A stretch of 64,000 nt of DNA. Origin: Flabesymbios commensalis. Taxonomy: Eukaryota > Annelida > Polychaeta > Terebellida > Flabelligeridae. The stretch spans positions 55,406,596 through 55,470,595 of the forward strand of contig OZ024909.1 in assembly GCA_964017125.1 (NCBI GenBank), given 5' to 3'. This document shows, in pieces, positions 57,191 through 64,000 of the stretch (position 1 is its first letter; every line of letters starts with the position of its first letter). A program made the translations under genes and the position numbers. The notes beneath the pieces are model-generated. The model ran no database searches and was not told the DNA's origin. It worked only from the letters and a program-made list of their open reading frames with translations.

Positions 57191-58373
57191 ACATACCCAC
57201 TCAACCTCTCGAGTGTCAGAGATAATAGAAAACTAAACACACAACCAGACTACTTCAAAGTCATTACTGATTATTTCCGTGTTGAAAAGAGTATTTTTCC
57301 TGCTCCTACATAGGCGGTCATAGACAGAACACATGTTTTTTCAGCATTATTGTGCATATTTTAGGATCATTCGACAATTTATAATAGCTTGAAATCATTT
57401 TAAGGCATGCTATATGAAATGGTATCGACTATTTAAAAATGTTATGTTATATTTTAAAATTACAAATAAATTTGGTACGTCTAGCTCTGGTAGTGATTAT
57501 TACAATTACATGTATATAAATTCAGCAGGCTCCACAAGTGAAATGGAACAAGAGCTGAAAATATAATATTATTATTAATCAAGTGCGGAAGGCCTTTGAT
57601 CATATCAATGTACATTAAGTACATTTCCGACCAGAACAGATATCGTGCTCAATTATTCATCACGTCATATATGGGCTTCTAAAACATTACACATGGCACA
57701 CCGCTCAACAACAGAACATTTAATTAAGGAGTGGTTGGATTCCGAGCTAACCCCAGCGAACATGATTAACATCTTAAGCTCCATAGATGATGATCCTTTA
57801 ATCACTAAATACCATGTTTTATTGTATTCATTGTGTTTTTGTCTCTTAAATCGAGTAGCAGAATCAGTTGATTAATTTTGCATAATAAACGCATTTAAAA
57901 AACACGCATGACGCATCTGTTATATATATATGTGTCTCTAGTTGTATAGTTCTAGCAAATGCGAAGCCAACTCCAACGTGCAATGTATTATAAACACGCA
58001 AATATCATAAACATGCCAAATATAGCGATATAATATAAAACAACTAACTTAAATGTGGGCCGTTTGATCAAGTGATATAGTAATCAATGTATCAATAATT
58101 TTATTGTTGCTAATAATTTAATTTAATGACAGTCATTCCGGCTATCTTAGGATATCATGGAAGTGGAATCCAGGCACGACTGCAACTAAGCTTGAATGGC
58201 GTTTAGTTAATGTTTTGGTGCAAATTGGTAATTAAAGAACATTATTATTAACATATTGCTGTTTTGCGTGATTCTGCAGGTAGGCCTATATATCTGCAAT
58301 GTTTAAATGGTTCATAAAATGTATCAAATGTAGGTTCCTCTACATTCACATTAGGCCAAATATTTATTCAACA
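57191..58373. other. unassigned DNA including an unknown open frame
   Basis: A 76-codon frame at 57645-57875 (MLNYSSRHIWASKTLH start) has a fairly protein-like composition and could be a fragment of an element ORF, but I recognise no family. Otherwise AT-rich with no repeats found. Confidence 0.3.
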
Positions 58374-58590
58374 TTAACCCTTTCAGCGCGGGGACTGTAT
58401 TTAGACGTCAGAATCTGACGTCTGTAGACGTCGACGGTCCACGCCCCGAAAGAATTGAAAATGTTATGATGGCCGTAGACCGATAACATATGTATTCAAA
58501 ACAATATATTATGATGGCTTCAAATTGAAAAAACGACTTTGGTCCTCATGGTTTATCTAAGAATATTTCAGTGTAGTAAATGTTAAACAT
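58374..58590. mobile_element. GACGTC-palindrome MITE
   Basis: Left end TTAACCCTTTCAGCGCGGGG. The core is AATCTGACGTCTGTAGACGTC. The body shares GATGGCCGTAGACC and the 'ggtcctcatggtttat' stretch, inverted relative to 12716-12972. The right end is decayed (ATATTTCAGTGTAG...). Confidence 0.75.
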
Positions 58591-59224
58591 GTGTTGGAGG
58601 ATGATTGCTGTAATTAATTGTCCTAAAAGCTAGGCGATGAAGAAGACCAGCCATATTACGATCTGCCATGGAGCGTCGATATCATAAAATAAGTCATCAT
58701 TGTAAAAGCATCGTGATAAGCATTAGTTAATGGGGAAGCATGCACGTCCACAATAAATAAATAATTGTTTGTTTTTTACACTGCCATACAAAGGCAAACA
58801 GCAGTAACCTATCGCTTTAACGGTAACAGTTAATGTAACTACTGTTCGCTTCGCATAGAAATGTATATGTTTTACAAATTACATAGATACATGTTGGTAG
58901 ATAGATATCTATTGGCGACATGAAGTCTATAAAGCATTAAGCACCATTACAATAAATGGTAGTGGATTAGTAATACGTGTAAAATAAATACAATGTAAAG
59001 TAACATACAAGTGTAAGTCTACTGGTGCAAAATTATCGGTAAGCGTGAAAATGCAAACAATTTACAAAGTAAAATACAAATATAAACTACACCATTTTAC
59101 TGCTCATTAATATTTTATGTTTCCAGCGCAAAAAAAATGCAGCCACATAAAAGCGTAAGAACTAGATGATTAAATGTTTTTATAAGTTAATCACTAAAAC
59201 CATGTAAAATCTGTAAGTTTGTTA
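58591..59224. other. unassigned DNA with a TGC hairpin relic
   Basis: A relic of the GCAAAGCC family lies near 58785-58860 (CTGCCATACAAAGGCAAACA and ACTGTTCGCTTCGCATAG). No gene. Confidence 0.4.
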
Positions 59225-59275
59225 TGAGTCATTTTCACTCACCTGAAGCTGATAACTTAGCGGATAAAGGGTTAA
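59225..59275. repeat. Right end of a TTAA MITE
   Basis: CACTCACCTGAAGCTGATAA then TTAGCGGATAAAGGGTTAA, matching the right ends of 16153-16342 and 37366-37759. The left end was not found. Confidence 0.6.
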
Positions 59276-61600
59276 TGAACAGAGACGTGGATATTTTTGA
59301 CCACCAGCTTCGTTTTTGTTTAAACTTCATTTATTTAACCAGGATTGCAAGCAAGCCACGTGACCAGTAGTTGCTCTCCATAACGGAAGCTATTGTAATG
59401 TTCCATTTATTTAATAATATGCCTGGTAATCATGGTGATAAATTAATTGATTATACTGATCTATTTTGATGTGCATGTTTTTTTTATATTTTAAGCAATG
59501 TAATGACCCATCACCCCACGGTCTGTATACTTCTCTGCGAAGGCAAAAGTGTAGTGTACCTTTGCATGGCAGTATAAGCAGGATTCAAACTGGGAGGCGC
59601 TCGGATTCTCGAGGGTGTGACCTTCATTCAGAATAATAGAGCCGAGCCAAACCATTTGAATCTCAGCTATATCCGTTCTTAACGTAGCGACTTCAGTCAT
59701 CACCGATTTGCTTCTAAACGCCTAAGATTGCACGTCTTACAAAAACAATCTTTACAACAATTACTCCACCACGTAATGCACTGCTTGACAAAAGGTAAAA
59801 GGTAAAAGAAGAGAGCAGTTGCGCCAACTCGTAAATACCAAGGATCGTTGTCTATAACAAACACGACACGCAATATGCCTACTGAGCAAACATGGTATCT
59901 TAAAAATGAAATAAATATCAGTAATAAGCCGTAAATTTGACAATACATGTATGTTCGAGCTTGTACATGCATCATGCACTTAAACATGTTAAGTACAGAA
60001 AATCAGCTTTATTACATAACATATATACGTATAAAGTGTGCACTTATTTTTATTTTTGCATTTATTTTATTTGTATACTGATCATTTTGAATAGCCTTTC
60101 AAATAAACCATTCATACCCGTATACATTTGGATTGGCCTACTACATGTGAGGAAAATGATATGTTATTTCAATTTTCATAAGCAAGGCCCAGTACCCTCA
60201 CATATATGAGTCGGTGTATGGTGCCTTGCCTAAGGACAATGTTTATGGAACCAGCAGAAAGGAGCTCCGTGATTGCCATACGGCCCCGCCTGCAGGCACG
60301 TTTCCAATAAAAATGTGACATTATAGTTCAGAGATTACTTCTATGTTATGATAGGCGATATCATCTTGGCCACATCGTGTATTTCCGTAGTCTGACACAG
60401 TCTATGATCCCTTATTACACCTGTCTATCAAGATAAACAAGTTGTGACGCGAGACCCGATACCTGATCTGGAATCACAGTCTCACGTAACAATTATTTAT
60501 TTATCTGAATAAAGAACTGAGAAAAATCGTCCTTGATAGGCGAGTTTTCACATTTCACCAAATCGTAAAAATTAGTAGTCCATAATAGAATCCAGCCGGT
60601 ATTGTAAAATTCAGAGTATGAATTTTAGGGAGATTTACTTACGGCAGAATTTATTTTGTCAAACCGTTTCATTCAGTGTGATATTTTATTATAGGACAAA
60701 ATAATGAGGCAACAACAAGAGACAAATTTGATTGCAACTGATATATATCCATAAAATAATAATATAATAAGTATGGCCATACGAAAAATGTTTTCCCTAG
60801 CCAGGTTTTGTGAAGAGTAATCTGTCAAGGAGCGCGTAGCGCGTGGCCCTGTGCGAAATTAACGTCGATACACTGGTTTCAACCTTAACTCGACGAGGCC
60901 GCTATTGACGTGATCGTCTACTTTTGTACATGTATGTGAGACATCACAAATTATAAATGATCCGGTGAGTGGTTCCGACATACTGATTGGCGGAGAATCG
61001 GATCTTTCTCTAAACAACAAACCTGTAATGCAACTTTTGTAAGTTGTACTAAATTAGACTGAATATACATTGTCAAAAGTTTCATCAATTATCCAGTACA
61101 CAATGATCAATTTTAAAATAAATCAAGTGATTTTGTCACCTGGGTGCTGTAACCGGGTAAACCCAGCAAACACGAGATGTTGACTCAAAGTTGGTCCATC
61201 GTCTACGGTGTTGTTCCAACACAAAAACCAACGTCTTGTTTTCAGGGACGCTTCATATTATAAAATCCCAGTCTGCCCAGAGCTTCAACACTGTTTTAAC
61301 GTTACACCTTACTGGGTATACTGAATTATCAGTGCGTGCCATGTACTCATGTGACATCTGATGAAAGACAATGTCTTCTGATTCATCTTACTATCCTCAG
61401 CAGGTGCTCTTGATCTTGTTTAGCCTGTATGGCAGTTATTACCCTCTATGTAATCTTGTAATTGCACCTTACATGCTATGGACATAATTATAGACCTTAA
61501 AATTAGTGGGTGATCTATTTGAACAGATGATCCCTGGCAATAATGAGAGGTTGGCCCATTGTTAGTTGACTATTAGGCCAGCGTCGCAGACCAATTATCA

Positions 61601-61835
61601 TTAACCCTTTCAGCGCGGGGACCGTCATTATACGTCAAAATCTGACGTCTGTAGACGTCAGATTCTGACGCATAAAGACAGTTCCAGCGCTACAATAATT
61701 AACATATTTGTAATAAATGGCGGAGACCAATACCGTAGGTATTCAAATGACGCAGAAAGAGCTAACTAAAACATTTAGGATGATTGGAAAAATACATTTG
61801 GTCTCCATGGTGTATATATGATAGTGTTGTTATGG
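61601..61835. mobile_element. GACGTC-palindrome MITE (copy B, absent from copy A)
   Basis: Left end TTAACCCTTTCAGCGCGGGG. The core TCTGACGTCTGTAGACGTCA at 61641-61660 is almost a perfect palindrome, with further inverted ATACGTCA / TGACGCAT outside. The body shares 'atggcggagacc' and 'tttggtctccatggtgtat' with the family. Copy A keeps only the first ~30 bp. Confidence 0.8.
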
Positions 61836-62956
61836 CTAAGTCAAAAATAGGTCAACGTAACGCGATGAAAAAAAATTGAATGCGCAATGTTGTAGTCGGA
61901 TAGGGCAACCCCCTCCCCGTGGACGGTAGTTAAAACTACCCCCACCCCTCCCGGAAATATTGGTCATTGGGCCACCACGGAGCCCGGATTCGTTACCTTT
62001 TTTAGTACTAAAGTCTCCAGAATTTCCTCAATGCTAATATGTCATCAATTCAACCCAGGCTGGCTAGCAGGAGTGACTCTTTCAGTTCACAGTAGTTTGT
62101 ATTGTCCGTTTTGCACAGACAAGAAGTGGGACTTCCATGACTGCATGGAATTATTAAACAGTAACTTAATGATATTAACAACATTGACCACGCCTAACGG
62201 ATGATTTGAAATCAAAACCCACCACTGGGATTAAAACTGTGCTGCATACGACCGTCCTCGAAAAAAATAAATGTTCCTTGTCCGATATAATTATTGCCTA
62301 AAGCTGATTTATAATCGTGATGGGCACACGTCTTGGGAGGATCCCCTGACAGGTTGATGGTCGTGCTGTGGACTTCTAGACCAGGTGTCTTTCCGGTTAA
62401 ACCAAATTTCCAGACGGGACAGTTTTGGCACACAATTCACTTGCCCAGCGTTGGGCCAGTGTTGCATAGCGTTGCGCCAACGTTTGACCAGCAGCGCGGC
62501 CGCAACTCGTAAAAAAGATAGAGTGGTTATTATTGGTGCTCTTGAAGGAAATAAAACCGCTCTGACAGCGATACCAGTTTCACTGAACAAATCTCAATTT
62601 TTTCACTGACGGCTCAACGTCTGTGGCATCGGCCCAGTCGCGTGGAGTGTTGCCTAAAGATGTTCTTTCTGGTGGGCTAGATAGGCTGACTAATGTATTT
62701 TCCTTGGACTTCTCAGTCCATACAACCAAGAAAAACGGGCTCCTGATACATCGCTGGCTCAATGCTGGGCCAGACTATAATGACGTTGGCCGGCAGCAAT
62801 TTGGCACAGGGCCTCTTGTGCGGGATCAGAGCCAATATATCTGTCTTGTCAGATTAATATGGGACAAATCCTGGACTGCTTCTATGTGTGAGATAACCAT
62901 GATAACACGGATCTCAGGTGGCGGGAGAAAATACGAGTCGCCCAGTGGATTTTTGT

Positions 62957-63217
62957 TTAACCTTTTAAGCCCTACAACGCTGAAATACTTTCGTATAAAC
63001 CATGGAGACCAATGTGTTTTTTTCAATTTGAAATCATTATAAATGTCTTAGTTAGCTCCTTCCGATCCATTTGAATACTACGTTATGAGTTTACGGCCAT
63101 TATAAATATTTGTTTGTCTAACAGTGCGGGGGTCGACTTTATTTAGGCGTCCGAATCTGACGTCTGCAGACGTCATATTCTGATGTCTGAAGTCGATCCC
63201 CGCGCTGTAAGGGTCAG
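62957..63217. mobile_element. GACGTC-palindrome MITE (copy B of 12716-12972)
   Basis: It is the same as 12716-12972 but with a better right end, CCCCGCGCTGTAAGGGT. It has the core TGACGTCTGCAGACGTCA, as in copy A. Confidence 0.75.
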
Positions 63218-63272
63218 GAATGAAATGAGTGTTTAAACAAGTTTGGTCTCATCATAGTAAACAAATATGTGT

Positions 63273-63334
63273 ATTTTTCACCACTTGAAGTTGTGGCTCG
63301 CGGTAGCGAGACACAACTTCAAGCGGGAGAAAAA
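63273..63334. repeat. ACTTGAAGTTGTG hairpin (copy B)
   Basis: It matches 13028-13090, with one fewer C in the left arm and GCGGGAGAAAA on the right. Confidence 0.85.
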
Positions 63335-64000
63335 TAAAATTGTATAACCAGGCACTTCATCATTAATGCTGGGCAGACACCATCGACCAACATTCAAAGA
63401 GCAAAGGCTCGTCGATTTGAATCCGCTGTATAGGGATATAGGGGGGGGGGGGGGGAGGCTAGTCTTCTTGTATGAACATGTATGATTATCTTGTCCAGTG
63501 AAATTTGTGTACACAATTATTATTGCAGGGCTATGAGCAAACTGTGGATGCAAAGTGCCTTACTTCTCGTTCTACAAATCTCTTGAGAAAACGTTCCACT
63601 CTTGAACAGAAACAAGTTATCACAATAATTATTTACCTGTATTATGGTACAGTACAGCACCATGCCGCTTAACATAATTAAGTTTAACTGAGCTAACCCG
63701 CCGCATAACTAATTCTGATGTAGTTATCAACGCTACTATACCGTCTGTCACCAACAACATCAGCTTTTTAGAACTAAGAAGGTCTACGGGACCACCACTG
63801 AAATAACCAGAACAAATGGAATAATCATCAACCGTTCGTGGTTCAACAAACTCGTGGGTTGAATTCTTCATTTTCCTGCATACCACATGCATTTTTTACT
63901 GCAACCGTGTTGGCTGCAAACCTAGAATATCCTGCTAGGGCACTACAGGCCAGAAGAACCGACATTGGGCGCTATTGTAACAGTGCTGAAACTGCTAGCC

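Larger units (their letters stand above)
59672..64000 (+). repeat. Segmental duplication, copy B (continues past window)
   Basis: It aligns with 9763-13732 from CCGTTCT on. It is about 360 bp longer overall, mainly because the MITE body at 61601-61930 is retained. Open frames shared by the two copies differ almost only by amino-acid-changing substitutions, so no conserved coding sequence is indicated. The right boundary is outside the window. Confidence 0.93.

Noticed and set aside
57645-57875. 76-codon frame of protein-like composition
   Set aside because: I could not assign it to any LINE, transposase or host family; listed only as an unknown within unassigned DNA.

Overview
The window looks like repeat-rich, intron- or intergenic-type DNA from an animal, most likely a marine invertebrate. 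Four things point there: tRNA-headed SINEs with target-site duplications, L2/CR1-like LINEs (one with a 2A-like motif), a Ty3/gypsy-type LTR element of the Gmr1 type (integrase before reverse transcriptase), and many TTAA-bounded hairpin MITEs. I cannot name the species. I found no convincing host protein-coding exon, tRNA gene or rRNA gene; every recognisable coding stretch belongs to a transposable element.

Layout. 1-9.5 kb: arrays of a ~380-bp repeat built around 11-bp-phased TGACCTT motifs (minus-oriented at 1-640, plus-oriented at 6.1-9.5 kb). Two copies of one L2-like LINE family lie between and inside them (960-3240 plus; 6712-8172 minus). 9763-13732: copy A of a ~4-kb segmental duplication whose partner, copy B, fills 59672-64000 and runs off the end. 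13.8-25.5 kb: a complete SINE, microsatellites, a 5'-truncated LINE tail, several palindromes and MITEs, and a second TGACCTT-rich family with a long inverted repeat.

25.56-37.16 kb: a stack of nested insertions. An old LINE is interrupted by a 169-bp TTAA MITE, by a 7.2-kb Gmr1-like LTR retrotransposon on the minus strand (26016-33259, with a SINE fragment inside it), by a Tc1-like transposon fossil, by hairpin repeats and by a ~600-bp tetranucleotide microsatellite. 37.3-49 kb: more TTAA MITEs (one inserted in another), a foldback-like element with C-rich inverted ends, two members of another hairpin repeat, and a second complete SINE. 49.3-53.6 kb: a locally triplicated segment. 54-59.6 kb: an internally deleted SINE, a LINE reverse-transcriptase scrap, a near-perfect 95-bp palindrome and more MITEs.

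There is no operon-like logic here. The relationships are historical: insertion order, target choice (TTAA for the MITEs, short duplications for the SINEs and the LTR element), local duplication, and microsatellite growth beside retroposon tails. The main biological interest is the domain order and tRNA-Pro-type primer site of the LTR element, the several MITE families that share TTAA-CCCTT ends but carry different internal hairpins, and the phased TGACCTT arrays.
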